Source: a virus
Virus record (IMG/VR): IMGVR_UViG_3300005613_000356
Location: 1 to 26,481 of that record
DNA length: 26,481 nucleotides
Strand: one strand, 5' to 3'
Shown: in pieces, positions 9,293-17,069 of the stretch
Layout: each line of letters starts with the position of its first letter
Numbering within the stretch: position 1 is the first letter of the stretch
Program-made: the position numbers and the translations under genes
The notes under the pieces: generated by a model
The model's database searches: none
What the model saw: the letters and a program-made list of their open reading frames with translations, nothing else
Told to the model about the DNA's origin: nothing

Positions 9293-9552
9293 TTTTTGAG
9301 AATGTTTATCAATGCTGCTGACATTGGTGCGTATAAAAGGATCAGATGGTTCTGATCATAGATTGCTAAGATTATAGCAAGTAGTGTAGCTGTGTGTGAT
9401 TCCATGCAGAACTCACAATTAGTAAGCTCATCAATGAACTTGGTACTAAACCTGTTGTATAGCTTTATAGGTAGCTCTAGCTTATAGATTATAAGCATTA
9501 ACCACCAAAAAAACAAAAAAAAACATATAAAATCTATAATACTGATGTCCAT
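9289..9552 (-). CDS. Small membrane protein, DUF1360-like CxxC motif
   Basis: An 87-residue protein with a strongly hydrophobic N-terminal helix (residues 5-24, FICFFLFFWWLMLIIY) and two further hydrophobic segments around residues 55-64 and 69-84. Between them is NCEFCMESHTA, with C46, C49 and H53, resembling the C-x-x-C-x-S motif of the DUF1360 family of small membrane proteins. It overlaps the upstream gene by 19 bases and the chaperone start by 4 bases. It sits between the neck genes and the tail chaperones, an odd place for a membrane protein. Family assignment is by eye. A holin or host-membrane role is possible but not supported by more than topology. Confidence 0.7.
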   Translation of the reverse strand: MDISIIDFICFFLFFWWLMLIIYKLELPIKLYNRFSTKFIDELTNCEFCMESHTATLLAIILAIYDQNHLILLYAPMSAALINILKK

Positions 9553-9770
9553 TCTAATGTATGTATCTGTTCTAAAATAGCATCATGGTTATACTCTGTA
9601 TAATCTGCCAAAAACTCATAGTTATTATGGTCATTATAATGCAGCTTAACTACTAATTTAAGACCATCTAATGAATATCTTTGAGTATCCATAGAACCTA
9701 CTATAACATGAGCTATCTCATCCATATTAGGGTCATCTGCATTAATGATAAAGTATCTGTTATGTGCCAT
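9534..9770 (-). CDS. Small unknown protein in the neck-tail interval
   Basis: A 78-residue acidic soluble protein, MAHNRYFIINADDPNMDEI..., rich in His, Asp, Asn and Tyr. The ATG overlaps the stop of the 32-residue membrane peptide gene (TAATG) and the end overlaps the next membrane protein by 19 bases, so it is embedded in the operon. No motif or family is recognised. Its small size and place between neck and tail chaperone genes would fit a tail assembly factor or an accessory gene inserted into the structural operon. Confidence 0.65.
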   Translation of the reverse strand: MAHNRYFIINADDPNMDEIAHVIVGSMDTQRYSLDGLKLVVKLHYNDHNNYEFLADYTEYNHDAILEQIHTLEWTSVL

Positions 9771-9868
9771 TATATTAGTTTTATAAGTTCTATTAAAAAA
9801 GCTATCAATGCTGCAATAAGGCCTATAGCTGTAATGATAGTAGTTCTATATTTCTTTAGTAATTTCAT
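9770..9868 (-). CDS. 32-residue single-span membrane peptide
   Basis: A short frame, MKLLKKYRTTIITAIGLIAA..., with a basic N-terminus followed by one hydrophobic helix to the C-terminus. Its ATG shares bases with the stop of the LamG-fusion gene (TAATG) and its TAA shares bases with the next ATG (TAATG). A double TAATG linkage with an intact hydrophobic helix is unlikely by chance. The peptide would insert with its basic end in the cytoplasm. It could be a minimal holin or a membrane modulator. No homology is claimed. Confidence 0.65.
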   Translation of the reverse strand: MKLLKKYRTTIITAIGLIAALIAFLIELIKLI

Positions 9869-11178
9869 TAGATTGGACATTCATCTACTCTATCCTCTAC
9901 CTCCATATTTACAGATGTGTATCCTGTTGTAAATCCTGTAAGGTCAGGGATAGTCCATTCTGTGCCAAAGCTACCATTAGGTATGTCTGTATCTAAGACT
10001 AAACTAGCACTTTGTACAGGAGTATTCTGTATAACTCCTCCATTGTATTGAGTATTTATATCGGATACACTTAGCTCAGTATTCCACATACGAGTCTTAG
10101 CAATCTGTGCGGCACTAAAGAAAGTATCTTGGCCACCTATCTGCAATGGCTCTGTATTAGTTGATACTCCTGTTAAATCATTCCTAATAATTGTACTATT
10201 TTCAACATTGTTTATGTACATACTTACACCATTTGCACTTGTTGAACCATCATAGGTCAGAGCTAAATGATACCATAACCCTGTAGATAATGTGTTTGTA
10301 GTCTGTAAAATTATTCCGCTTGTATTAGAGCTGAAAAAAGAAAATCTTAATAGATTACCATTTGTGCTAAAAATATATGCTCTGATATCTGTAGGAGTAG
10401 GCCTTGTGTATTTAGAAACAATAAACCTAAAGCCTACTAAATTGTCAAATTTAATCCAAGTTTCTATACTAAATGCATTCCCTCCATTAAAATCAAATGC
10501 TGAATTATTAGTACAGTTTAAAGCCTCATTTACCCCATCAAAAACCAAGCTCCTACATTCGACTACAGGAGGAGCAATAGTTGGTACAGGGCAGGCCTCC
10601 GGTACTTGGATAGTGCAGTTGAATCTAAAATGTGACAATGGAGCTTTCTCCAACTGTGTAGCATCCGCTAAATCGAACTCGCTAAACACATTCTCAAACA
10701 AAAAGTCTACACTACTGATAGTTAAATTGTAATTTACGCCTAACAGTTTGCGAGTAAGAACATCTCTAACCTGAGCTACTAGGTTCTGTTGGAATATCTC
10801 TGTATCTAAAACGCTGCTATTGATTAGCTCCATGTTTACACTAAAAATGATAGCAGTATCATAGGATAGAAAGCTATACATATTGGTGTTAAACTGCTGT
10901 ATATTCTCCCGAAAAACATAAAACATACATTGGCCTGTCTTATCGTTATCGGGCGAGATATTTACGTATCTCTGGCTGTTGTTCTGTGTTCCCAAATATA
11001 CCTCCGGATAAAAGACAGTAGTACCATTCCTGGCATCTAAATTCTTATAGGTTCTACCATAACCATGAGTAAGCCAAGTAAGATTACTCTCTAACTTGGC
11101 CTTTATATCTAAGATTGCAGCATCAATCTCTACAGGGTTTGTAGCTGTTGGTACGCTAGGATTTTGCAATAATATCAT
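9868..11178 (-). CDS. Neck/tail-terminator-like protein fused to a LamG-type lectin domain
   Basis: A 436-residue protein in two parts. Residues 1 to about 195 form an alpha/beta domain (EIDAAILDIKAKLE... and FRFNCTIQVP), placed where siphoviruses encode the tail terminator or neck completion protein. A short Pro/Val/Cys linker follows. Residues about 208-395 match the LamG/concanavalin A-like jellyroll pattern: LVFDGVNEAL near the start, AFSIETWIKFDN in the first core strand, LWYHLALTYDGS near residue 301, MYINNVEN, then EPLQIGGQ and RMWNTELS. Such domains bind glycans on cell surfaces. The gene overlaps the gp10-like gene by 23 bases. The lectin part is confidently recognised; the N-terminal role is inferred from order. 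Confidence 0.82.
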   Translation of the reverse strand: MILLQNPSVPTATNPVEIDAAILDIKAKLESNLTWLTHGYGRTYKNLDARNGTTVFYPEVYLGTQNNSQRYVNISPDNDKTGQCMFYVFRENIQQFNTNMYSFLSYDTAIIFSVNMELINSSVLDTEIFQQNLVAQVRDVLTRKLLGVNYNLTISSVDFLFENVFSEFDLADATQLEKAPLSHFRFNCTIQVPEACPVPTIAPPVVECRSLVFDGVNEALNCTNNSAFDFNGGNAFSIETWIKFDNLVGFRFIVSKYTRPTPTDIRAYIFSTNGNLLRFSFFSSNTSGIILQTTNTLSTGLWYHLALTYDGSTSANGVSMYINNVENSTIIRNDLTGVSTNTEPLQIGGQDTFFSAAQIAKTRMWNTELSVSDINTQYNGGVIQNTPVQSASLVLDTDIPNGSFGTEWTIPDLTGFTTGYTSVNMEVEDRVDECPI

Positions 11179-11608
11179 CGAAATTCTTTTTTATGGTTGG
11201 TATTGTATATTGAGATAGGAACTTAGTCCAACTCTCCTCGTCTAAGCCAAGTATATCAGCATATTTGTTCACTAAAAATACAGAATAGCTAATAACTGTC
11301 CTAATAATTGCATTATTATTCCCTGCAATAACCTCTAAACTCCTGTAAAAATCTCCGCTATCGAACAAAGTAACTCTATCTGTAGGCAATCCTTTCTTAC
11401 GCTTGATTTTGATAGTTGAATTAGCATAAGCAGGTTTAATGTCTATACCTTTGCTATTTGTTCCTTGAAATAGCTGCTCCTGTGTCTGTAGCTGCTTAAT
11501 CTCGTCTTTATTCTTATTTATGCTTTCCTGAATACTAGAGTTTATAGATAGCTGTAGCAGTTCTACAGTCCTAGTCAAGTTGTTTAATATGGAATCATCG
11601 AAAGCCAT
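11156..11608 (-). CDS. Head-tail completion protein, gp10-like
   Basis: A 150-residue protein with a helical N-terminus (about 1-45) and a core containing VTLFDSGDFYRSLEV (about 79-93) followed by VNKYADILGLDEESW. The order of an L-x-D/S-G-x-x-x-x-S motif and then a Y-A motif is the usual signature of HK97 gp10-like and virion morphogenesis (neck/tail completion) proteins. It starts on the stop of the 379-residue gene (TAATG) and is followed by the neck-LamG gene, matching head-tail joining gene order. Family assignment is by pattern and position. Confidence 0.7.
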   Translation of the reverse strand: MAFDDSILNNLTRTVELLQLSINSSIQESINKNKDEIKQLQTQEQLFQGTNSKGIDIKPAYANSTIKIKRKKGLPTDRVTLFDSGDFYRSLEVIAGNNNAIIRTVISYSVFLVNKYADILGLDEESWTKFLSQYTIPTIKKNFDDIIAKS

Positions 11609-12747
11609 TATACAGCACCATAGCTAGCACCTTTACGAGCGCAGGGAACACAGATGCTGTTGACATTTGCCTGATCTAAATTTGTGGCCTTAACAGCTCT
11701 TTCTACTTGCGCCCAATATGGAACTTGTCTAGTATCAGAATCTCCCTCCAAATCTCGGATAATGTTTATCTGTACATTCTGCTCAACTGCACTAACTTGA
11801 CTGCTAGCTTTCATCATCTGCAGAACTTTCAAAGCTACCATCTTACCGATGGCCTGTGTCATGGTTAGCCTGTTGTCTATCCAAAACTGTGTCAGGTTGC
11901 ATTTGATACTTATGTTAAAATTGAATCCGTAGTTATTGTCATAGGTATAGACGATATCATCCTTGTCAAAGATAGTGCCGACTACAGGAACATTGCTAGC
12001 ATCGATGTAAAAAGGAGACATCTCCACATATCTAGCTACGCTGTTATACTTGCTAGACCTACGTCCACCATCACAGGTACGGCAGTAACCATTTTTCCAG
12101 TTCAAAGCATCATACTGAATAGCTTGACCTACTAGATCATCCTGATAATACCCAAGATACCAAACGCCTCCGGATGTATCTGTACCATCCGAGTAGTCTA
12201 AAACGATGTCAGTAGCTAACCATGTAAAGCTATTTGCATTGGTAGAGCTGAATGTATATGTAGCTACAGCAGATTCCTGTAAGCTATTGTATAGGTACAA
12301 TGTTAATGATGGCTGTGCCTGTGTTAGATATAGTCCTACTCTATGAATCATAGACCTTAGACCAATCGTAGGATCCATCCAAAACTCTACTCCTACAAAT
12401 CTGCTCTCATTGATAATAGGCTTATTCTTTACCACATTATCATAGATAAGATTGTTTCTAGCCAAATCCATCCCTGCATTATTCAGCTTTTTTTGTGCTA
12501 CCATCTTTTCTAGCATCTGATTGATGGCAGTTGTTTCGATATCGTCTAAAAAGGTATTTAGAGGATAGTTGCTTGGCAATAATGCCTGAATGTAATCGAG
12601 TCTTACAGATGGATGGTATTCCTGGTAATATTGGCCAGACTCAGTACCAGTAAGTGATGCAGGCAAAGCAGGAATCTCGGTAGTATCCCAATGATCTTTC
12701 CATCCTATAACTTTCTTAAGTTCTGTAATAACCCGATTATCAAACAT
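11608..12747 (-). CDS. Structural/connector protein with two CxxC motifs (unknown family)
   Basis: A 379-residue protein, the first gene after the capsid terminator. The first 130 residues are helical with DNRVITELKKVIGWKDHW at the start. The middle (about 120-210) looks like a beta-sandwich (RVGLYLTQAQPSLTLYLYNS..., GGVWYLGYYQDD). It has YCRTCDGGRR near residue 225 and SICVPCARKG near the C-terminus, two CxxC pairs that could form one zinc site. The start is only 11 bases after the terminator T-tract. Position next to the capsid and gp10-like genes suggests a head-tail connector or head decoration protein; no family is recognised. Confidence 0.75.
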   Translation of the reverse strand: MFDNRVITELKKVIGWKDHWDTTEIPALPASLTGTESGQYYQEYHPSVRLDYIQALLPSNYPLNTFLDDIETTAINQMLEKMVAQKKLNNAGMDLARNNLIYDNVVKNKPIINESRFVGVEFWMDPTIGLRSMIHRVGLYLTQAQPSLTLYLYNSLQESAVATYTFSSTNANSFTWLATDIVLDYSDGTDTSGGVWYLGYYQDDLVGQAIQYDALNWKNGYCRTCDGGRRSSKYNSVARYVEMSPFYIDASNVPVVGTIFDKDDIVYTYDNNYGFNFNISIKCNLTQFWIDNRLTMTQAIGKMVALKVLQMMKASSQVSAVEQNVQINIIRDLEGDSDTRQVPYWAQVERAVKATNLDQANVNSICVPCARKGASYGAV

Positions 12748-12758
12748 AGCATAATATT

Positions 12759-12795
12759 AAAAAAGGGCAGCAGCTCAGCAGGATACCGCTGCCCT
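12759..12795 (-). terminator. Intrinsic terminator after the major capsid gene
   Basis: On the minus strand AGGGCAGC (12795-12788) and GCTGCCCT (12771-12764) form a perfect 8-bp GC-rich stem with a 16-base loop, followed by a run of six T (12764-12759). It lies 27 bases after the capsid stop region and ends 11 bases before the next gene start, leaving no room for a separate promoter. Partial read-through would give high capsid and lower neck/tail transcript levels. Confidence 0.85.
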
Positions 12796-12821
12796 AAAAC
12801 ATTCAAAAAAAAACGTAACTC

Positions 12822-13865
12822 TTAAGGCAAGTAGTCAAATTTCTTGATACCTCCGTTTGTGCCTGTGTTGTAAGGAGTAACGATTGCAACATTGATACCC
12901 ATCTGATACTTTTTAACTAAAGCATTAGTATCATCAGCATTACCAGTGATTGCAGAAACATCATCACACTCATCCTTAACCATCAAGCTCATAGGTAGAC
13001 CCATCAAATCAGACTGCTCAACAGACCAACGGATGCCATCACTCATAGACTGTCTGTTTGCAGCAGCATCAGGAGATACTTTAGCAACCATACCTACAGA
13101 TCCTTGAGGCATAATGTATCCGGTAGATACAGCAGCAGCAGATGTAGCAACAGTATTAGAGTAAGTAAATGTGTATCCATTGAATTGGAATGCAGTGTTC
13201 TCTGAGTTACCAGAACCTTGATTAACATACTGAGATACGAAAGAGGCCAACTGAGCATCTCCAATAACCTCTAGTCCGTTACGGCTAAAGTCATCAGCTT
13301 GCATGATAGACTTAGCATCGTTCAAGAAAAATGGTACATCAGCAGCAGCTACCTGTAAAGCATCAGCCAACAAAGGATATTTAGCAGCAGCACCAACAAA
13401 AGCAGAATTGTAAGTAGTTGCCTTAGCAGCATCTACAGCAGCTAATAGCTGTGCCTCTAAAAAGTTAGCTAATCCCTCCTCAGCATCGCTATACTGACGC
13501 ATAAAATCCTGTGCCTCAGTAACGATATCAGATTGGTCAGTAAGTCTAGGAATGATGCGGAAACCCGTATGAGCAGAAACAAAAGTAACGTTTACCAATG
13601 CAGCAGTAGCATCCTTAGTAGGGAAAGTACAAGTCATTGTACCAACTGTAGCAGCAGTAATGTTCTTTGAAAATACAGGAATCTGTGTAGCAGGAGCTCC
13701 CCATGATTGAGAGATTACACCTTGATTCACACCTGATAGGATTCCGTTAGTGCCTCTTAAGGCCATGTCGATAAATCCGTATTCCTGTTGTCTTAATTCT
13801 TGTCTATCTAGTAACGAGGGATAGACGCCTCTAGCATTTTGCTTTTTTAAATTTACGATTGACAT
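12822..13865 (-). CDS. Major capsid protein (HK97-fold candidate)
   Basis: A 347-residue protein, MSIVNLKKQNARGVYPSLLDRQE..., Ala-rich, free of membrane segments, with a core like that of HK97-fold capsids: an N-arm, then VPVFSKNI-type strands, a long Ala-rich helix (residues about 130-155, NFLEAQLLAAVDAAK), FFLNDAKSIMQ and RNGLEVIGDAQLASFV in the P/A domain, and a C-terminal strand region with MGLPMSLMVKDECDD. It follows a coiled-coil scaffold-like gene and precedes a strong terminator, as expected for the most abundant virion protein. The ATG at 13865 has an A/T-rich leader and no clear Shine-Dalgarno site. Confidence 0.88.
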   Translation of the reverse strand: MSIVNLKKQNARGVYPSLLDRQELRQQEYGFIDMALRGTNGILSGVNQGVISQSWGAPATQIPVFSKNITAATVGTMTCTFPTKDATAALVNVTFVSAHTGFRIIPRLTDQSDIVTEAQDFMRQYSDAEEGLANFLEAQLLAAVDAAKATTYNSAFVGAAAKYPLLADALQVAAADVPFFLNDAKSIMQADDFSRNGLEVIGDAQLASFVSQYVNQGSGNSENTAFQFNGYTFTYSNTVATSAAAVSTGYIMPQGSVGMVAKVSPDAAANRQSMSDGIRWSVEQSDLMGLPMSLMVKDECDDVSAITGNADDTNALVKKYQMGINVAIVTPYNTGTNGGIKKFDYLP

Positions 13866-13883
13866 TGTAATAAAAGTTGATTA

Positions 13884-14777
13884 CTAGTATTCTCTCAAGC
13901 TTGAAACATTGTAACGCTCGAAAGCCTCCCAGTAAAGTTTGTTGTATTCATCGCCTTTAGGAATCCCTTTCCTTTGTGCTACTTTATCGAACTCGGACAA
14001 AAATTGTTCCTGAGTTTTAAATGAGGATTCAGATACGATAACCTGAGATCCGTTGAAATCTCCACTTTTGGTAGGTATATTCCCTGCCCCACCTCCTGCG
14101 GAGTTTTTATGTAATACAGACTGCAGCTCCTGTTGTAGAATTGTCTCTAATGAGGCGTTAAGGATACCATCCTTATAAGCAGTACCATCCGGCTTGCACC
14201 AAATAGTTTTACCATCCTCCTCTACAGCATTGGCTATCAATGTCTGGGTTTTCATTTTTATGATGTCGTTTATTAAGGCCTCATCTAAGCCTTTATTAAA
14301 TTCCATCTTACCTAGAGTACTGTTTATCTCTGTGCTCATGGTAAGGTTTCTTTCTTTGAGTTTTAGGCTCTGTATCATCTGCTCTCTTTCCTGTATCTGC
14401 TGTTGTGCAGTATTGGTAAGTTCAGCTTTCTCCTTTTTGTGTTTAGCCTTTAGCTCCTCAAGCTTTTTCAACGTTTCATCCGGATTTGTGTTACCTTTTA
14501 GGCTTTCTAATTTTTCTGATAGCTCCTTATTTTGTTCCGCTATCATCTTTGCCCAGTCAGATGTCTTTACTCCAGATGGTTTTTCAAGGCCTACAGATGT
14601 CAGGGCATTGTCTACAAAATCATAGATCTTTTTATGCTCCTGTCCTATGTTCTGCTCAAAGTAGTTCTTAGCTATTGTCTCTGCATAAGCTTTGCCTACC
14701 TCTGTAGTTTTAAGGATATCTAATACCTGTGCTTGTAAGGCCTTGTCCTCTGCTAATTTACTTTTGAAATCGTCCAT
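13884..14777 (-). CDS. Capsid scaffolding protein candidate
   Basis: A 297-residue, mostly helical, strongly charged protein. Residues about 80-150 form coiled coil (EQNKELSEKLESLK, LKKLEELKAKHKKEKAEL, QEREQMIQSLKLKERN). Residues about 155-225 contain a conserved-looking IWCKPDGTAYKDG loop, and a Gly-rich linker (SAGGGAGNIPT) leads to a C-terminal helical region ending SLREY. A coiled-coil protein directly upstream of the major capsid gene is the standard scaffold arrangement. No protease motif is seen, so maturation protease activity is not supported. Confidence 0.8.
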   Translation of the reverse strand: MDDFKSKLAEDKALQAQVLDILKTTEVGKAYAETIAKNYFEQNIGQEHKKIYDFVDNALTSVGLEKPSGVKTSDWAKMIAEQNKELSEKLESLKGNTNPDETLKKLEELKAKHKKEKAELTNTAQQQIQEREQMIQSLKLKERNLTMSTEINSTLGKMEFNKGLDEALINDIIKMKTQTLIANAVEEDGKTIWCKPDGTAYKDGILNASLETILQQELQSVLHKNSAGGGAGNIPTKSGDFNGSQVIVSESSFKTQEQFLSEFDKVAQRKGIPKGDEYNKLYWEAFERYNVSSLREY

Positions 14778-14801
14778 ACGTCTCTATATGATTTTGAATG
14801 T

Positions 14802-15254
14802 TTATAAATACTTTTCTACTTGATCAACTGTTAGCTCTAGCTCCTCTGCAATTACATCGGCACTAGCACCATCGGCAGCCATTGACTCAATCTTTTTCTT
14901 TACAGGAGGAGTAACACGTTTTTTCTTGTTTGCCTCCTTGACTACCTCCGGCTTTTCTACCTTGATGGTAGGATTGTGTATCATAATTACACTATGGTAG
15001 TTGCCTAGATACTGAGGAGTCTTAAACTCGTCTTTCAATCTCATCCAATCGGATGTACTTTTGCAGAATTGGTGTATCTGTAGCGTTTGTGTTAATCCGT
15101 TGTTTTTAGCACGAACACCTATAAAGCAGTAAGCTCCGGCATTATGCTCAGGAATTAAGACAGGAAAATCATAGTTAGGATACTGCTGTATCACTTGTGC
15201 TAGCTCCTTGCTCTTGAGTACTAGATTCCCCTGTATCTGTTTGCTCGGTTTCAT
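14802..15254 (-). CDS. Unknown capsid-module protein with C-terminal HTH-like segment
   Basis: A 150-residue protein between portal and scaffold. An N-terminal alpha/beta region contains PVLIPEHNAGAYCFIGVRAKN, and a basic linker (EANKKKRVTPPVKKK) precedes a C-terminal segment, MAADGASADVIAEELELTVDQVEKYL, that reads like a small helix-turn-helix. The ATG at 15254 gives an 80-base overlap with the portal gene. An alternative GTG at 15194 (VIQQYPNYDF) has AAGGAG nine bases before it and would cut the overlap to 20 bases and the length to 130 residues. Function unknown; DNA contact inside the head or regulation are both possible. Confidence 0.7.
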   Translation of the reverse strand: MKPSKQIQGNLVLKSKELAQVIQQYPNYDFPVLIPEHNAGAYCFIGVRAKNNGLTQTLQIHQFCKSTSDWMRLKDEFKTPQYLGNYHSVIMIHNPTIKVEKPEVVKEANKKKRVTPPVKKKIESMAADGASADVIAEELELTVDQVEKYL

Positions 15255-16917
15255 CTTTTACGTAAGTTTTGAATGTGTTATAAATAATATCTATCTTTTG
15301 CTCGAACGTTATATCAGTACCAAAATCTACTAGACTGCCGTTTTCTCGCTCGAATCTACTAACAAATTTAGTGAAATTAGCTTTAATATACAAATCCTCT
15401 AGCTGCATCACTCCCATCTCTAGCTTTTTGTAGCACTCCTCTAGGGTAGAATATGGTGCAGGATTAAGGTTGTTCTCTATCATCAGCTTTCTTACTGTCT
15501 GCGGATCTCCCTTGTATTTTGTTTCGATTAGCAGCTTGTAGATTTGGTCTATCTCTGACTCAGGCATACCGGCTGTCTTAGCACCAACAAAGAGCTCCTG
15601 TAGTTGTGCCTCTGTAAGTAAAAACCACTCAGTACCATAGTTTGCATGCACCATAACATCTACATCTATGGCCAATTTGATAGCTGTAGATACCATCCAC
15701 TTATGTAGCCTGTTGCAGATGCCTGCCAATTTTAGTAGAGGCTTTTTCCTATCCTCCATCAATGAACGAACCTGATCAGCATTAATAGCCTCCTTATTCA
15801 TCATGTCATTAAAGCCTGTAGTATTGACCTTAATAAAGTTTTCTCGCTGATCTTGCTTGCTTTGCTCGAACTCTAGGTTAGATGTAGGAGGAGATATAAA
15901 CCTGAAATAGCCGGATACATCGTTTTCATCATTATCAATCTTTGGATTAATCTTGATAGCTGTTCCTGCTCCGCTGAACTTGTTAGCTGTACAAGTTCTA
16001 CAGGCTGTAGGTGTAGACATCTCCCCATTTTCCATAGGTACGGATACCATGCCATTGACACAGTATTCATCCTCACATACGGCAGCAGCATATTCTACTA
16101 CTGGGAATACACCATAATGCTCAGCATAGTAGCTGTATGCATGGAATTGCTGCCATTCGGACATACTACCTAAGACGGCAGACAATGGAGCAAATCTTTT
16201 GCAGTCATCTTTTGTGTTTAATGGTGTATCGATAAACCATCTAGCCGGACAATAGCCTAAATTGTGTGGTGTTTCTAAGACTAACGAATATGCACCATCT
16301 CTAACCTCTACTACTCGGTAGAACTCGTCATCATAGAAAGCAATCTTTTTATATTTGCCTAGCTCGTCATAGCCATCACTATGATGAAAGATGATGTACT
16401 TAAAAAATTGTTTGCATGGTGTAAGCTCGTAGCTCATAAGCTTGTCTAGCTCTACAGTCACATAGTAAGGGATGCCGTTAGCATCTTTATCCACTACTAC
16501 GATTGTCTGAGGCTTGCACTTGAATGCTCTACGTCCTACTTTTTCTATGTAATTTCTAGTATCCAGGTTAATAAGCATTTGAGCTGTCTGCTCCTCTGCT
16601 CTCTTGTTGGGATATTGGATACCAAAGTTAGCATTCCTGCCATTAAAGACTCTGTTTAAATCGCTCAATATATCATCCGAGATAGATACAATAGCTAGAG
16701 GATAGCTAAAAAAGTTTAGCACCCTATTATACTTTTCCTCTGTTACGCTGTTGTAGATGGCACGTTTAATCTCATCCCATCCTACCTCAGACTCTAGCTC
16801 GCTAAAGAACATTGGCTCAGACATGACTTTTAACCTACTTTCATAGGACATCATGTAGCCGATATCACTCTTTTTCTGCTTTACTAGCTTTATTACTTGG
16901 CTTTCGTTTAATAACAT
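15175..16917 (-). CDS. Portal protein with Cys4 insertion
   Basis: A 580-residue protein in the portal position between large terminase and scaffold/capsid genes. It has portal-like features: an N-terminal alpha/beta region, a central segment with ETPHNLGYCPARWF (residues 215-227, typical of portal cores), a helical stem-like region (about 350-415, EFEQSKQDQRENFIKVN... and NADQVRSLMEDRKKPLLKLA), and an acidic Ser/Thr/Gln-rich tail. Residues C281, C286, C306 and C309 (CEDEYC ... CRTC) form a C-x4-C-x19-C-x2-C cluster that could bind zinc. The start overlaps the upstream 67-residue gene by 53 bases. Portal identity is inferred from length, position and these motifs. Confidence 0.85.
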   Translation of the reverse strand: MLLNESQVIKLVKQKKSDIGYMMSYESRLKVMSEPMFFSELESEVGWDEIKRAIYNSVTEEKYNRVLNFFSYPLAIVSISDDILSDLNRVFNGRNANFGIQYPNKRAEEQTAQMLINLDTRNYIEKVGRRAFKCKPQTIVVVDKDANGIPYYVTVELDKLMSYELTPCKQFFKYIIFHHSDGYDELGKYKKIAFYDDEFYRVVEVRDGAYSLVLETPHNLGYCPARWFIDTPLNTKDDCKRFAPLSAVLGSMSEWQQFHAYSYYAEHYGVFPVVEYAAAVCEDEYCVNGMVSVPMENGEMSTPTACRTCTANKFSGAGTAIKINPKIDNDENDVSGYFRFISPPTSNLEFEQSKQDQRENFIKVNTTGFNDMMNKEAINADQVRSLMEDRKKPLLKLAGICNRLHKWMVSTAIKLAIDVDVMVHANYGTEWFLLTEAQLQELFVGAKTAGMPESEIDQIYKLLIETKYKGDPQTVRKLMIENNLNPAPYSTLEECYKKLEMGVMQLEDLYIKANFTKFVSRFERENGSLVDFGTDITFEQKIDIIYNTFKTYVKDETEQTDTGESSTQEQGASTSDTAVS

Positions 16918-17068
16918 TATCCTTAAATTGAAACTTTTTACTTTCTATCTCCCAGTCATCCCTATTCTGAGAGGCTTGCAACTGTAAGACAGCTTGAGCA
17001 TGCACCAAAGATAGCTCGATGCATGCTCCTGCCTTAGTTTTTAGCTTTACTTTCGTAGGCTTAGCCAT
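16865..17068 (-). CDS. Small basic protein upstream of portal
   Basis: A 67-residue protein, MAKPTKVKLKTKAGACIELS..., with Lys-rich ends and a predicted helix in the middle (VHAQAVLQLQASQN). It starts 2 bases before the end of the preceding 220-residue gene region and overlaps the portal gene by 53 bases in another frame. The overlap suggests coupled translation with the portal. No family is recognised; a small head assembly factor is possible. Confidence 0.65.
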   Translation of the reverse strand: MAKPTKVKLKTKAGACIELSLVHAQAVLQLQASQNRDDWEIESKKFQFKDNVIKRKPSNKASKAEKE

Positions 17069-17069
17069 A

